Part shown: positions 34,001 to 46,035 of the stretch, piece by piece
How positions within the stretch are numbered: the stretch's first letter is position 1
Layout: each line of letters opens with the position of its first letter
Assembly: GCA_036346405.1 (NCBI GenBank)
Contig: CM070546.1
Span: 93,370,955 to 93,434,954, forward strand
Length of the DNA stretch: 64,000 nucleotides
Reading direction: 5' to 3'
Origin: Phyllostachys edulis
Lineage: Eukaryota; Streptophyta; Magnoliopsida; Poales; Poaceae
Notes under the pieces: generated by a model
Database searches by the model: none
Seen by the model: the letters and a program-made list of their open reading frames with translations, nothing else
What the model was told of the DNA's origin: nothing
Position numbers and translations under genes: made by a program

Positions 34001-36508
34001 AAAGTTGTATTAGAATATTCTAGAAGTGACACCCATATATGCGGTAAGCATTCCTATTTTCTTGTGATGTCATGCATCCTACGCTTAACTAGAATGTTAG
34101 CATGCTATTATCAAGCAAACAAGTAGTGCAAGACAACCTACAGCTTCAGATAATGGTAACAACTAACAACTGATACTGAGTCCTGCTAATATCACAATTG
34201 TCTGTTCCAATGACATAAACATCATCTTCTGTTATGAATTACAAGAAAAAAATCAACAGATGCACATCAAATTACATAGAACAGAACTGCATGTACAGTA
34301 TAAAACAATTTCTAAGTAAAAATCTACAGACTCGCATCAATCTACATAGAACAGAACTGCTTGTATAGAACACTTTCTAAGTCAATACTAGGCATTCCAA
34401 ATCCTAATAGAAACAAAATTGAACTTGGAGTAGGACTCAATTCGGTGAGAGAAGAAGCATCTCAAATCCCAATGCTTCCATCCTAAACCCTAATTGTATC
34501 TTTCCATTTGATATTATAAGCAGGGAGAATGCACCTAACTTGCAGATTAGTACCAGAATAAAGGATTTTGACCAACTTATCAATACCTCATTCGCCGGAC
34601 GACCATAGTCAACAGGATCCCTCCCTGTAATTGCTTCTAGGAGAACAACTCCAAAGCTGTAAATGTCACTCTTTTCATTCAAGAGTCCAGTGTTTGCATA
34701 CTCTGGCGCCACATAGCTGCAACGAATCAATGCAAAACATCATAAACTCATACTAGTGTACTGTCATGGAACTCTTGTTCATGAGTTACACAACATACCC
34801 AAAGGTTCCCATGACACGAGTAGTGACATGACTCTTTCCAGCACCGAGAAGCTTGGCTAAACCAAAATCTGATACTTTAGCATCAAAATCGTCATCAATC
34901 AAAATATTGCTGCATTTGATATCACGGTGCACAACTTTTGGCTCAATTGCCTCATGCAAGTAAGCAAGCCTGCAAATAGGTATCAACAATTCTTGTTTTC
35001 AGTTGAAGTGTTGACACATGACAATACAGAAAGGAGGGAAAAATTATATGCAAGTTCGACAGCAACTGAGGAAATAGAGATGGTATTAGGAATTTGTTTA
35101 GCTCAAGCTTAGGTATACTCACTTCAATCATGAGAGATGTTTGTTATGGTGTAATTAGTATATCAGTATTAGCCCCATGTAGAAAGATAATGCGATTTTC
35201 GAACCTTTATGACTGGACTATCCTACAGTGGACTGACAAGATGATGAACACATGACACAACAGTAGCAAGAAGAAAGGACACAGACTCACGCTTTTGCTG
35301 TCCCAAGAAGAATTTTTATGCGGGCCTCCCATGTAAGGGAACCATGGTGACTCATAGCACCATGAAGCCATTGCTCTAGGTTTCCATTGTTCACATACTC
35401 ATAGACAAGCATCCTGAAAAATTCACCTGAAGTTAGAAACGATGCCACAGGATTCCGTACAGTTATTGTACTTAAACAAATTTAAAATTCTGAAGAGCAT
35501 GGAAGGGCAACAAGAATTATTTTGCTTGGTAAGACAAACATCAAGGATATATCAACATTGTGGATGGAGGTATAAGAGGAATATGTCAATGAAGGACAGG
35601 ATAAATTACCTTTGAGTACCTTCCACACAGTAACCCAGAAGCCGGACCAAGTTCTTGTGGCGAACATGACCAATAGCCTCAACTTCTACTCCGAATTCCT
35701 TCTCAGCTTGCCCTCTATAAGTTCGCAAAACATCAATTGGAAAAATTAATTGTAATATTAAAGCAGGATGATAGCTATGGAACACAAGATATGGGGAGAA
35801 TAAACTGAAAGATCAAACTGTGATAAGTAAAACTTACAGGTTATTGAGAAGCTTCTTGACCGCGACAGGAGTGCCATTTATGAGCTGGCCACGATAAACT
35901 ACACCATATCCACCCTCACCAAGAATGTTATCCTTCGAAAAACGGTTAGTAGCAAGTTCCAGATCCCTCAAAGTAAACCAATGACCCCAACCAAGGTATG
36001 AGAATTCTGGCAGGCCAACCAAAGGTGAAGGAGCGGTTATTGCATGAGCTGAAGTTTGCCTAAAAGTTCCTGAGCCACCTTCTTCAGCTGACTGGATGCC
36101 TGCATCCTTGTCTATGTAACGGAATGACCCTGAGTGGCTCTCATCACCACGTCTTGATTTGCTTACACCCAAATGCATCGTGGCCTTGTCCGATTCCCGG
36201 TCACTAGACTTGTCTTGGATTGTCAGCAGGACTCCATCATGCACCACAAAGTCGTTTGTCGGGACCTGCTCCACCCTCACCTCCTTGATTTCCTTGGAAA
36301 TGGCAGGGATTTGGGTGATTGGGATATTTGCAGAGGCTCGTCTAATCCTCTTCCTACTCCGGATTGTGAGCCAGACTGTTACAAAGAAGACGACCAGCAT
36401 GAAAGCTCCCAAGACAATGCATATGACCTCCCATACTTTGAGATGCAAGGGTCCTGTTGGCACGGAGAGATGATCTTTCAGAGTAGGGGATGATGAAGGC
36501 GACTCCAT
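31096..36508 (-). CDS. receptor-like Ser/Thr kinase with one membrane span (seven coding exons)
   Basis: Resembles the plant group containing Arabidopsis At2g42960, At3g59110 and At5g18500: short exterior, one membrane helix, cytoplasmic kinase. Exons in gene order: 36508-35838, 35714-35610, 35413-35291, 34969-34799, 34716-34587, 31557-31348, 31227-31096; all GT/AG, all in frame, 513 residues, the family's usual length. Seen: helix at 25-49 followed by RSRKRIRR as stop-transfer; Ser-rich juxtamembrane region; glycine loop GEGGYGVV (197-204); Lys218; HRD (314-316) followed by IKCSN, a non-RD-type check gives an intact Arg; DFG (334-336); APE (360-362); acidic/Ser tail ending SRTSSSK. All catalytic residues are intact. 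No signal peptide, so it is probably a signal-anchor protein. Intron 5 is 3.03 kb because of a TRIM-like insertion. Ligand and substrates unknown. Confidence 0.93.
31698..33145 (-). mobile_element. TRIM-like LTR element B in intron 5 of the receptor-like kinase gene
   Basis: Direct repeats of about 110-132 bp (31698 to about 31808, and 33014-33145) begin TGTTATGA(A/G)TATTGTGT. The 5-bp duplication gtaac flanks it (31693-31697, 33146-33150). GCTCTGATACGA at 33002-33013 is a nearly perfect tRNA-iMet primer-binding site read on the - strand, and the C-run at 31809-31819 is the polypurine tract complement. Total 1.45 kb, no gag or pol. Internal sequence is clearly related to element A (the ATGCAAT.TCATTGCATTTG region at 31830 and 16505; AGAAGCGGCGGCATCATAA at 32022). 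It lies in the same sense as the kinase gene. The internal frame at 32527-32832 is not credible. Confidence 0.9.
32320..32404. repeat. two-copy local duplication inside TRIM-like element B
   Basis: GAAGCCGAAGCAGCTCT followed by GGTTAAAAACCAGAT occurs twice in succession (about 32332-32367 and 32368-32403), with small differences. Probably replication slippage. Confidence 0.75.
33151..34586 (-). other. remaining intron 5 of the receptor-like kinase gene
   Basis: AT-rich intron sequence, no gene. It holds a diverged duplication of GTATTATCG.GCCAATAGTTGCT (33269-33335) and another of CATCAA.CTACATAGAACAGAACTGC (about 34263 and 34334). Confidence 0.55.
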
Positions 36509-37600
36509 CGTGGGATGTTAGCGTTCTGCTCCTACAGACAACAAGTTCAGATGAACATGTTAGCTGCCCATCTAGCTCAGCTCCACACATCAAACAATGC
36601 AGGCAATTTTAATGCACTTACGGCTCTCTTCGCAGCGAAACGCAAATGCCGGCATCTACACCCACGGTACAAGCGAATAAGAACGCCGGATTCCCGAACT
36701 AAATAGCAGCAATTAAGACGGCCAGTACATTATCTTGGGCTGGAAGGGAAGCAAAGACAAGGTGTTACTGCTCCTGCGCTCCGAGGCTGTACATGGGAAT
36801 AAATTCTCTGTGATGGCGATCACAGTACAAGTTGTGTACCGACATACGCAAGGATCAACAGCTAGCGCATTTAATTTCCCCTGTGTTCGCGGACGTGGAG
36901 GAAGCATGGATCATGGCGTGAGGGTGTTTTGCACGTGAAACAAAGCAATCCTCCTTAGCAAACTAGTACCAAGTACTACTAACCAAGCAGCTAGCCATGG
37001 TTGGCAAATCTTTCACATCTTATTACTGTGGGCAAGGAAAGAAAGCTCCTTTTTTCGTTTCTTTCCTAGCTCGATTTCTTGCAGGCAAAATATAAAAAAG
37101 ATGGTTCTTTTTCCAAGCAAAAAAAAAAGATGGTTCTTATATCAAGATTTCTCCCCCAAGAACTCCCCTCCCGAATCTTTTTCTGAAAATTCAACCAACC
37201 CAGGAAAGGCATTCGCCCAAGAAACCCAAAAGGACAAATCAATTGCAAGAACAACGTGATGAGCAACACGAGATCCAAAACAAGAAACCCAGAGGAATCA
37301 CATGAAACATAGGCACATTGCAGCAGCAAGCAAGAATAGAAACAAGAACAACAAACCACCTGAGAGAACTCCAGATCTCCACCACCTCCACCTCCTCCGC
37401 AAACCAACCACCACACAAGACAGCGGAGATGGATCGACCACAGAAGCAGCTACATCACCAGCAAAGAATGAACCGGAAAAAACGTGTAGAAATCGGGTAC
37501 CCTTGAATCCAGCAAGCTAAGAAGGGTGAGTTTCTTCAGATTTGGGGATGGAAATGGTGGTGTGGGGGGTTGGAAGAGGAAAGGAGGAAGGAGATATATG
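36509..37600 (-). promoter_or_regulatory. 5' UTR, 5' UTR intron and promoter region of the receptor-like kinase gene
   Basis: Just upstream of the start codon a splice acceptor is seen (CTGTAG|GAGCAG, exon edge 36531), so the 5' UTR is split. A likely donor is at about 37501 (ATTCAAGG|GTACCC on the - strand), which would make the intron about 970 bp. Upstream, CATATATCTCC near 37590 (- strand) is a TATA-like candidate. The exact first exon and start site are inference. Confidence 0.45.
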
Positions 37601-38330
37601 GGAGCGGTTGGTAAGTAGTATGTGCGGAGTATTTGTGGGCTTACTTGCTGTGTGCTTCTTTTGTCGCTCCAAAGAAACGCAAACGGTGAGACTGAGGAGT
37701 TTTTTTCCCCTCGTTTAGCTTCTTTTTAAATAAAATAGTAGAATTAGCCCTCACGCAGAGAAAATGATAAAAACGGAACTCATACAGTAAAAAACCACAG
37801 CGAAAGACAATCTATCGCTAATTGGGACTGCGACAAACCATCTATCGTAAATTGAAACTGCGGCACGTCACCTATCGATCACGTCGTCTTGTCAGGACCT
37901 GCGGTGCTCTAGGAGCACTTTAGGTGACCTGGAGCACTTCATATCATCTCAAGTGCTCACAGAGCACTGCGGATGACATATGTCATATTCCTATCCATCT
38001 ACGGTAGTATTTTTTTGCCATTTCGTCAGAAAGAAAGCTAGATTTGATATTTGGTCGCAAAAACAAGTCAGATGAGTCAAAAACTCGAGCCTGAAGCAGG
38101 AGTAGGAGTTGGTGCTGCTGCTCTTTTTTTTTTCTATTGTTTGTTGTTTTTGTTATGGGAAACAGAGGTGTTTAGTGCTTAAAATTGCCACTAAAAGCAA
38201 TGGCTTAGTGGGAGATTAGAGGGCTTAAGTTAAATAGTACAAGCAAGGTGGCGCGGCCTGTGACGTGGAATTTCGCCTTGGTAGGCCGGACAGCTATACA
38301 CGAGGCAAGACAAGAGGCGTTATATGTTTA
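37601..38330. other. intergenic DNA upstream of the receptor-like kinase
   Basis: No gene. A short imperfect repeat (CTATCG.TAATTG..ACTGCG) lies at about 37811-37862, and GAGCAC-rich sequence follows at 37900-37970. No recognised element. Confidence 0.45.
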
Positions 38331-38338
38331 TACGTGTG

Positions 38339-39045
38339 TAGAGCTGGCCAAACGAGTCGTGTTTGATGGGTCGGTACGAAGCACGATACTGTTGGCATGA
38401 CATGGACCAAGACGCAAGACGATACTATTCACAAAGCCAAGCCGGTATTTAAGACGATAGCGGGCCGTGCTCGGCTAACACCCCAAAGATGGCACGACGC
38501 GACAAGACTGCTTTTAATATACATATATATTTTTATTTTTATTTTTATTTATTAATATTTATATGATTTTCTTTCCATTTTTAATACTTATAGGGTTTTA
38601 TTTTGTAGTTTTTAAACTTTATATAGTTCATTTTATAAGTATATATAAATTATTTTGGTTTTCTTAAATATATATTTTTTCTAGGATTGTTTTTTAATTT
38701 TTAATGTCTTATGAGCTAAATGACAAATGTTTTAACGAGCTAGCTATTTGAACATTAATAAAAATCTATTACATTTTCAATATGGTTGTCTCATTTTTCC
38801 AATTTTCATGTCAATTTCTGAATTCTATATATTTTTCTAAATTTTTGGAATTTTTGAATTTTTTCATTCTGTCAGCCAAATTATTAAAGGGTTACATTTA
38901 GCCCGATGGGCTAAGCAGGCGTCTTGGCTTGACTTGACCTGAAAGGACGATGGGTCGTACCTGGACCGTCACCGCGGCCTATGGGTTGGTCCGGTACAAC
39001 ACGAATAGTAGCTGACGGGCCGGGCCGCCCATTTGGACAGCTCTG
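38339..39045. mobile_element. hAT-type MITE (707 bp)
   Basis: Ends TAGAGCTGGCCAAACGAG and CCCATTTGGACAGCTCTG are imperfect inverted repeats. Flanks tacgtgtg (38331-38338) and tatgtgtg (39046-39053) match at 7 of 8 bases. GGGCCG/CGGGCC subterminal motifs surround an AT-rich core (38520-38880). No coding capacity. Confidence 0.85.
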
Positions 39046-39053
39046 TATGTGTG

Positions 39054-40372
39054 TGATATGGCCAAGTGTCTTTTCACATCACACACATGGAAAATGGAAA
39101 ATTGGTCTAGCAGCTTCACCAAGATTCGCTCCTCAGTCACCTGAATCTTGGGTTTCGTTTGGAACAAATTTGTTTTAAGAAAATTGGACATTTGCAAGGA
39201 AAATTTGTTCGGTTTGCTATTTGCAACTAGCCTGGTATACTATCTTAAATTTAAGTCGATTTTTCTGATAATAGAGAGTTTTCATGGAAATCGTTGTGTC
39301 TATTTGATGTTGATCCAATCGATAAAAGACAGCACACGCAACGCAATAACCATCTGTGGTGTGCTCGTACAATCGCTTTCCGTTTGGGCACCTAATCGAT
39401 ATGAAAAATTTCCTAAACAATTCTAGATGTACTTATCAATTTACTCTACGTATATATAGAATTTCAAGTTCAAATTCATTCTATGTTAAGATCAATAAAA
39501 ATAGGAAAATTCCGACAAATGATAGATCAGAGGGAGGGGGGAGACAAAGACAAATGCTAGTATTCAAAACAAACCTTTTTTTTTTTGTTTCTTCTAACAC
39601 ATGTCGAATTTGATGTTGAAATTTTAAAAAATGCTATAACACTATATAGACTAACATCATCATTTTTTTATAAAAAAAAATCATGTTGATTGGACGCAAA
39701 AAAACAAAAGTTGATTGCACGAGTACACCAAAGGGTGATTGAACAATATATGTTTGCCATGGTAAAAATGTGAGTTGTACATAAGAAAAAATCAATCAAA
39801 AGCATAGCAGTGCTTATATTAATGTATGCTACGTAAGACTGTTAGAACATTTCGGATGGTCATGAGGAGAGTTACTTTATAATGAAAAAAATGCATATGT
39901 TGTTATTGCAAAGTATGTAAAGTGACCTGTGTGCAGTGTTTGTTGTGATCCTTGATTCATGACATGGGTTGTCTATTCATCAAAATTTCAGCCACTTTTT
40001 TCCAAGAAAAAATGGTGAACTCCTATAAAATACAAAGTCAAAAAACAAAGACAAAAATTTCTAAGCTAAAAAAACTAGGTGAACCCTACAAATACAAAAA
40101 CAAATAGAACTAAAAGTTACAATAAAGTTCTGCTAAAATTGCATAACCCTTGATAATACAATTTTAGACTTTATACTATGCAATTTTAGGTGACCGGGAG
40201 ATAAGAAATTTTCAGGCAACGAAAAATTAGCAAAGAGTGATATATTATATATGATTGGCCATGTCTTGCATTGCCTCTTTGATTTATATTATTGAATGGA
40301 AACATCAAATCTTGTACTACTTCATTCTTCCAAAACAATCAATAACACCATATTTCTTCGAAGGGAAAATTG
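39054..40372. other. AT-rich intergenic DNA
   Basis: No gene or element could be supported. Frames at 39148-39613 are short and without recognisable motifs. Confidence 0.5.
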
Positions 40373-40381
40373 ATGATTTGC

Positions 40382-40687
40382 GAATTTTGGACTGTTTTGG
40401 CCCTGTAGCGCAGTTTAATTCCTAATCTAGCCTCCTTAGCGTCAAAATTCCCAAAGTAGACCCCTGGACCACGTGATGCCATCCCGGACGGCAGCAACTA
40501 GGTCTTTATATCGAGACGGCGACAACTAGGTGTCGCTAACCGAGTTGTCGCCGTCCCGTTGGCGACACCTTTTCTTGCCGCCGTCCGACGGCAAAGACGT
40601 GGTCCCAAGGGTAGAACGGAATTTTGACGATAAGGGGGTCAAAATTGGAATTAAACGACGCTACAGGGCCAAAACAGTCCAAACATC
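40382..40687. mobile_element. Mutator-type MITE (306 bp)
   Basis: Perfect 9-bp duplications, atgatttgc, flank it at 40373-40381 and 40688-40696. The inverted ends share TTTGGACTGTTTTGGCCCTG and continue, with differences, for about 65 bases to CGTCAAAATTCC. No coding capacity. The core is a strong hairpin (40515-40555). Confidence 0.92.
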
Positions 40688-40696
40688 ATGATTTGC

Positions 40697-42480
40697 TACC
40701 GCTCCGTTTTAGGATTTGTCACTATTAAGTTATGTCTTGATTATATCCCCACTCATAAGACGATATTAGCTAGGTTTTGCCACTATGACCATATTCTAGT
40801 CTAGCCTTTCTGATTTTATTTTGCCAAAAATCAAAAGTGAAAAGTCCATTGTGCATTTGTGCCCCTGCCCCTTGAATGTGTCTAGCAACTATCCTCTGTG
40901 TGATTCTTTGTCTTGTTCACGCTCAGGTTGATGCCTCGGTATGTCGCCGACGTGGGACTGGGAGCTGACCTCCGGGCACCTGATCTGCCAGACTGGGCTG
41001 GACTGGCCGACCAGCAGTCGTCGGCGTGGCCGGGGCTCGCCGCCCACAGGCGAGGAGCAGATGGCATCGGGGCGGGGGAGCCTGCGGTTTAACTTGGGGT
41101 TGCGCGCGTCGCCGGCCGAAGCGGCAGGCCGCTCTTGTCGACGACCGCAAAGGCGCTGCAGGTGAAGGGTGCCGCCGGTGCTGAATAATCATGTGCGCTA
41201 ACGTCAAGTAAATTAGTGTCATTATTGAGTCTTGCGGTTAGTTTCCGTTTCTTTTGACGCTAGTGAGTAGCAGTAGCGGCCATTGAGGCTGCATTTCTGG
41301 CTTTGATGTGCACGTCACTCTTCAGTTATTAGTGGGCATAATTAGTAGCAGTGTATTTAATGTGTGTGTTTAGTGCTTTGTATGAAACCGTTTGTAGTCA
41401 CTTGGTTAGAATAAAAGGAGGAGAAAATAATCAGAAAAGCTGTGCAGTTTAACAGCACTAAAATCTGTCTTACAAGTTTTTTGTGTTTCAGAGTGCATGT
41501 GTTTGTGTCTAGGTATTTCGCGTGCATAAACACCGAGCGGGCTAACAGCTGGGAAGTGCGGCACCGTCCTCCTGAGCACCAGTCCGTTCTCCCACAGGCC
41601 ACAGCAGCTCGGCCAGCTCGTTGCCCGGCTCACCTAAATCAGGCACACATCAGTGTCATCATCAGTATGACCTGCAGATAGCTAGCTATTTAGATATCAT
41701 GAGTCAGGACTCAGGAAGCAACAATTCCAAGAGAAAAATCAAGAATCGTACGGTCGGCAAGAGCTCGTATCCGCGACAGATATATGGACGGACAGAAGCG
41801 GCGAGTGGAGCTGGACCCAGCGCGCGCAAGCTAGCCGCCGCGGTTTCCTCTCACGACTCACGAGTAGCGCAGCTGCGGTGGTGATGGTCGCCGGATGTGG
41901 GCGAGGGGAATACCGGACTTGGGAAGAAGGGAGGGGAGAGGAGGAAAAGGTGGGGCGAAAGGGTCATTTCACATGCGATTTTGGGGCAAAAAGAAAAGAA
42001 AAATACCAGAATACGGTGGGAGTGGCAAATCCTAGGTATTTCTTTCTTAACAGTGGCAATTCATCAATCAAAATCTTATGAGTGGCAAATTCTAAAACCA
42101 GTGTCTTAGGAGTGTCAAACCATCAATTTTCCCTTCTTTGAAATGTATGAGCGAGTCATGTAAAAATAAAAATTGAAAAGCAACTTTTTTTTTGTCAAAG
42201 TTACCTGCAATTCCTTTAACAGTAATAATTCAAGGAACATAGTGATTACTCCGAAAACACCTTATTATTCACCTTTTTTTATAATGATATAATGTAGACG
42301 CAATTGCACACAGCACACCTACAACTATCATTTTCTTTTTTTTTGAATACCTGGAATTTTATCCCATCCGATCCGCGTTATAGAAAAAAGCACCCTAAAG
42401 CCGCGAGGCACCACGAAAATCGTATTCAACCGTGGCATGACCAGGCTCACTTTTTTGCCACCGAGCCCCACTCGATCCTC
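40697..42480. other. intergenic DNA with unassigned exon-like GC-rich segments
   Basis: Two GC-rich pieces (40921-41165 and 41535-41635) stand out in AT-rich DNA, each following an AG acceptor-like site (CACGCTCAG at about 40926; TTTCAG at about 41491). The first reads open for about 53 codons from ATGCCTCGG on the + strand, then meets TAA. I do not recognise a protein. They may be captured or decayed exons. AGTGGCAAATCCT near 42023 recurs in the repeats around 51.9-52.7 kb. Confidence 0.4.
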
Positions 42481-42482
42481 CA

Positions 42483-42585
42483 ACCTCTACACCCACACCC
42501 TCCCCCCCACACCCACACCCACACCCACACACACCCACACCCACACCCACACACGCACACGCACACACACGCACACACACACCCG
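42483..42585. repeat. (CA)n / (CACCCA)n microsatellite
   Basis: About 100 bases of CACCCA and CACACG/CACACA units with few interruptions. The frames over it are low-complexity artefacts. Confidence 0.95.
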
Positions 42586-42589
42586 GTGA

Positions 42590-43911
42590 GGCACCTGGGC
42601 GAGTCACCACTCTGAACCCAGGTGGGTGGCTTGGCCCCAGCCAAAGCTCACCAAGTGAGCTAAGCTCACTTCTCACATCTATCATTTTCTCTACGGAAAA
42701 AAAAGAGGAGGAAGAAGAGACAAGAACAGTTCCAACTTTTTTTTAAGGATGACGAATATTTTCACTTTGATTTGCTTCAATTAGTGGTGAAAATGACAAG
42801 CTTTCCTACTAGGATATGTAGTCAAAAAGGTACTATTCCGGGGTCTTAGTCCCAGCAGCCAAACAAATCATCCTAGTCTTGTAGCTTCATTTGCAGGTTA
42901 TTAGTCATCACCCCAAAAAAATGTCCTTTGGCTTGCTTTATAACCATGTGTTGCTACCCCCATAGAAATGGATTGAATCCTTGTGCAAAACGAGTGACTC
43001 AAGAGTACATATTTTGCCAATTAACTTCACATGGTGGTGTGTTTTAGTCCAAACTAACTGCGCATTATCAAATCGGTTAGGCTGTCTATTTAGCTGCTAA
43101 AAGGCTGGGGTATGATCGATGCTCACTGTCCAGAAGAGACTAGGCACCACAAAACTCTTAAATGGCTCCAACTAATTACAGCTTTCTACAGCTAGCCTTC
43201 ATCCCTAAGACCCATACCAATTGGCTTCTCTATTGGCACAGCTCATAGGTGACTTTTAGATTTTTTACATAATAAAAGTACAACTCCTAGTCTCTGTATC
43301 AATTAGGGATGTACACAGTCAATAGGTGTCGATTAGATATCATCATATATAATTATATACCATTAATTGGTCTAATTTTCATGTTTGCCACACTTTTTTT
43401 TTTAATTTTCAGGTAGACAGGATATTTGATTTCTTTAGAGAATTTTTCATGTTCGCCTATCATGCATAATAGCATAATATCATTGATCTAAAACTTTGCC
43501 CAAACCAAGAGATGATGGTTTCAAGCATGTGGTCTCTTAAAAAGTCGTCTTTTCGAATGTTAGATAATGTATGGCCTCTTCCACAACAGCAAGACATTTT
43601 GACATGAACCAACTACAATACATGGCAATTCTTTTTAAAAAAAAACAAGGGCAGGGGCTCTGCCATTTATTTCAAGAATAAGATAATACAAACACCAATT
43701 CCGAAGAGAAAACACCACAGTAGACACTAAAACCACACCAAGACAACCGAAAAGACAATACTTCAACACCTACTAGCACTGAAAAAACCACCAGGAAGCT
43801 AGGGAACATGGGGCAGAGAGAAGGGGGGCTGGCAGGGACCTAGCCCCCCTATGGTTGTGTTACCTCTGCTAGTATTAGACCTTAGCCCCATAATGATATG
43901 CACCCAATAAA
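42590..43911. other. intergenic DNA
   Basis: No gene. An A-run followed by a GGGCAGGGGCTCTGCC palindrome-like motif (about 43640-43662) could be the tail end of a retroposon on the - strand, but this is a weak case. Confidence 0.4.
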
Positions 43912-44640
43912 CACTACTAGAAAGCTAGGAAAACCTGACGGCCACCAATTTTACTAACGGGCCCGGACCGGTCGTCAAGGTTTACTATTTTGGTCACAGG
44001 AATAGTACCCCTTCAGCAAAATTCAAATTTTGCTAACGGTTTTTATATAACTCTCAATAAAAAACTATTTTGTTGACGGTTAGAACCGTCAAGTTAATTG
44101 CTTTGGTCCGAAGTGGGAAAGATTCTTCGTGGGAAAAAAATTTGGCATCGCGCCACCTGAAAAAAATTCCCGCACCCTTTTCTTGTACAGCGCCCTCTCC
44201 TCTCCCAAAATCCCTAGCTCTCCAACCATTTCCCCGCCTCCCCCATTTCGCCGCCTCCGCCCCGCCGCCCCGCCCTCGCCGCCTCCCATTTCGCCGCCCA
44301 TGCCCCCCCGCCTCCCGTTTCATTTGCCACGCCCGCCGCTTCCCATTTAAATCCGCCGCCCACGCCCGCCGCCCCCATTTCGCCGCCCACGCCCCACCGC
44401 CTCCCCATTTTGCCGCCGCCGCACCATCTTGAACCCCGCCGCCTCTCCGCCCATTTGCCGCCGCCTCCCCATTTCGCCGTCGCCTCCACGCCATCTTCGG
44501 GCCCCCCGTCGCCTCTCACATCTCCCCGCCCATCTCCGGTCGCCCCACCGCCTCTACGCCATCTCCCCCGCCGCCTCCACAGGCCTTCAGGTGGGGATTC
44601 TTCTTCTCTTCTTGCTGCTGTTCTTTGCTTGTTGAGAACA
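43912..44640 (+). mobile_element. CACTA-type element, left end
   Basis: It starts CACTACTAGAAA, the hallmark of grass CACTA (En/Spm-like) termini, followed by paired subterminal motifs (TTGACGGTTAGAACCGTCAA at 44073-44092). After these comes a C-rich block (44200-44590) made of degenerate CGCC(G/C)CC..CCATTT units, as often found at the start of CACTA transcripts. The long open frames on both strands come from that low complexity. No transposase was found before the LTR at 45098. Confidence 0.65.
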
Positions 44641-45097
44641 GGTTGCACTGTTGTAAACATGCATAATGTTCCTTGCGCCGCCACCGATGGTTTCTTCGCT
44701 AGCCCCATTTCCATTCACATGAGTAAACCATATATGTATACATTTTCATTTGAAAGAGCGTAAGCATATTTGTTCTTTATTGAATACCTTCCTGCCTCGG
44801 TTCTTGTAGTTCACATGACAATTACAGTAGGAATCGATGTACCTAGTAGTTTTTGAAGTAAGGCAGATGTCTGGAGCTTAATAGATTGCTCACCACAAAT
44901 GGGGCTAGCGATGTCTGGAGCTTGATAGATATGCTCTGAAAGAAGGAATAAGAAGAATGAAGCTGAGCTATCCAGACTACAGAGTTGATTCTTGTTGGTT
45001 ACGTACATAATATTCATGTGTGTTTCGAACTTCGCATTAGTATTGATAAGACCTATGTGATAATAGATGAATTCTGTCACACTACAGATATTTTACT
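44641..45097. other. unassigned sequence between the CACTA end and an LTR
   Basis: No recognisable coding or repeat feature beyond a repeated GATGTCTGGAGCTT(A/G)ATAGAT at 44865-44885 and 44909-44930. Confidence 0.4.
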
Positions 45098-45540
45098 TGT
45101 TGTAGGTGTAAAAACCAAACACGAGTAAGGGGGTGGACGTCGGCCGTCTGACGGGCCATCGTCCACAAGGGTAAAAAATGACACGAGGATTTATACAGGT
45201 TCGGGGGTCCGAGAGGACCGCCCTACTCCTGTCGGTGAGCCAACGGAGGGTTACCTCCGGAGAGGGAGCCCCCGAGGGTTCACCAGTTTGAACATACTTC
45301 TTTATTGCTCAAGAGAGCTCCCCCTTGAAAGGAGGGATACACGGGGTATTTATAGGCCCCCAAGCCTGTACAAATGACGGGAATACCCCTCAGTGAGATA
45401 ACTAGTCCATAAGTACAAGTGAGGGGTACAATCGACCTTTGCAGGGTAGTTACATTTCTTGACCTGTTAAGCAGGTGTTTTCCCTGAGGAGTGGGTCCCA
45501 CTAGTAAGGGGATGAAATATTCTTCCAACGGTAGCCCCCC
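45098..45540 (-). mobile_element. LTR fragment, same family as 1154-1579
   Basis: It begins TGTTGTAGGT and parallels the LTR at 1154-1579 for its whole length, including AGGATTTATACAGGTTCGGG and GACCGCCCTACTCCTGTCGG. It then continues as CCAACGGTAGCCCCCC instead of ending in ACAACA, so the right edge is either longer or altered. No second LTR is nearby. Strand is assigned by analogy with the first copy. Confidence 0.65.
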
Positions 45541-45835
45541 TGCCCCTTGGCGTTTCGGAGGAACGCCAAAGGGGCAGTCTTGATTTGTGCCTTTCATGCG
45601 GAGGTCGATACTTCAGAAGAGTTCTGGTGGATTTGAATAGTGACTTCACTTGAAAATATGTGCCAAAAACGTTACATCCATCTTTGTCTTAGGAGGTCAT
45701 CAGCTTCTTTCACAATGCCTTGTTTGGATTGCTCTAGAGTGGAGGACTCTCCACGACAAAGGGCCGCGAGCCACGAGGATACGACGCCGCAAGGACGCAG
45801 GGCTGCGAGGGCGCAGGGTGCACACGACGCAGGGT

Positions 45836-46035
45836 GTTAGTGATTCCAAGCCATGGTAAAATCAGAGTGTTAGTGATTCCAAGCCATGGTAAAATCCGAG
45901 TGTTAGTGATTTTACCATAGCTTGGAATCACTAACACTCTGATTCCAAGCCATGGTAAAATCGGAGAGTGAGTGATTCCAAGCCATGGTAAAATCCGAGT
46001 GTTAGTGATTTTAAGCCATGGTAAAACTGCAGAGT
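45836..46035. repeat. 33-bp minisatellite with one inverted unit
   Basis: The unit GTGTTAGTGATTCCAAGCC-ATGGTAAAATCCGA is repeated about five to six times, in whole or part. The copy at about 45907-45936 is inverted, so it forms a long hairpin with its neighbours. It sits just left of the CACTA-type right end. Confidence 0.85.

Noticed and set aside
42395..42685. Cys/Val-rich 96-residue frame on the - strand
   Set aside because: It is a translation of the CA-rich microsatellite.
44054..44763. Frames of 100-166 residues on both strands
   Set aside because: They come from a degenerate CGCCGCC...CCATTT repeat in the CACTA left region; composition alone keeps them open.
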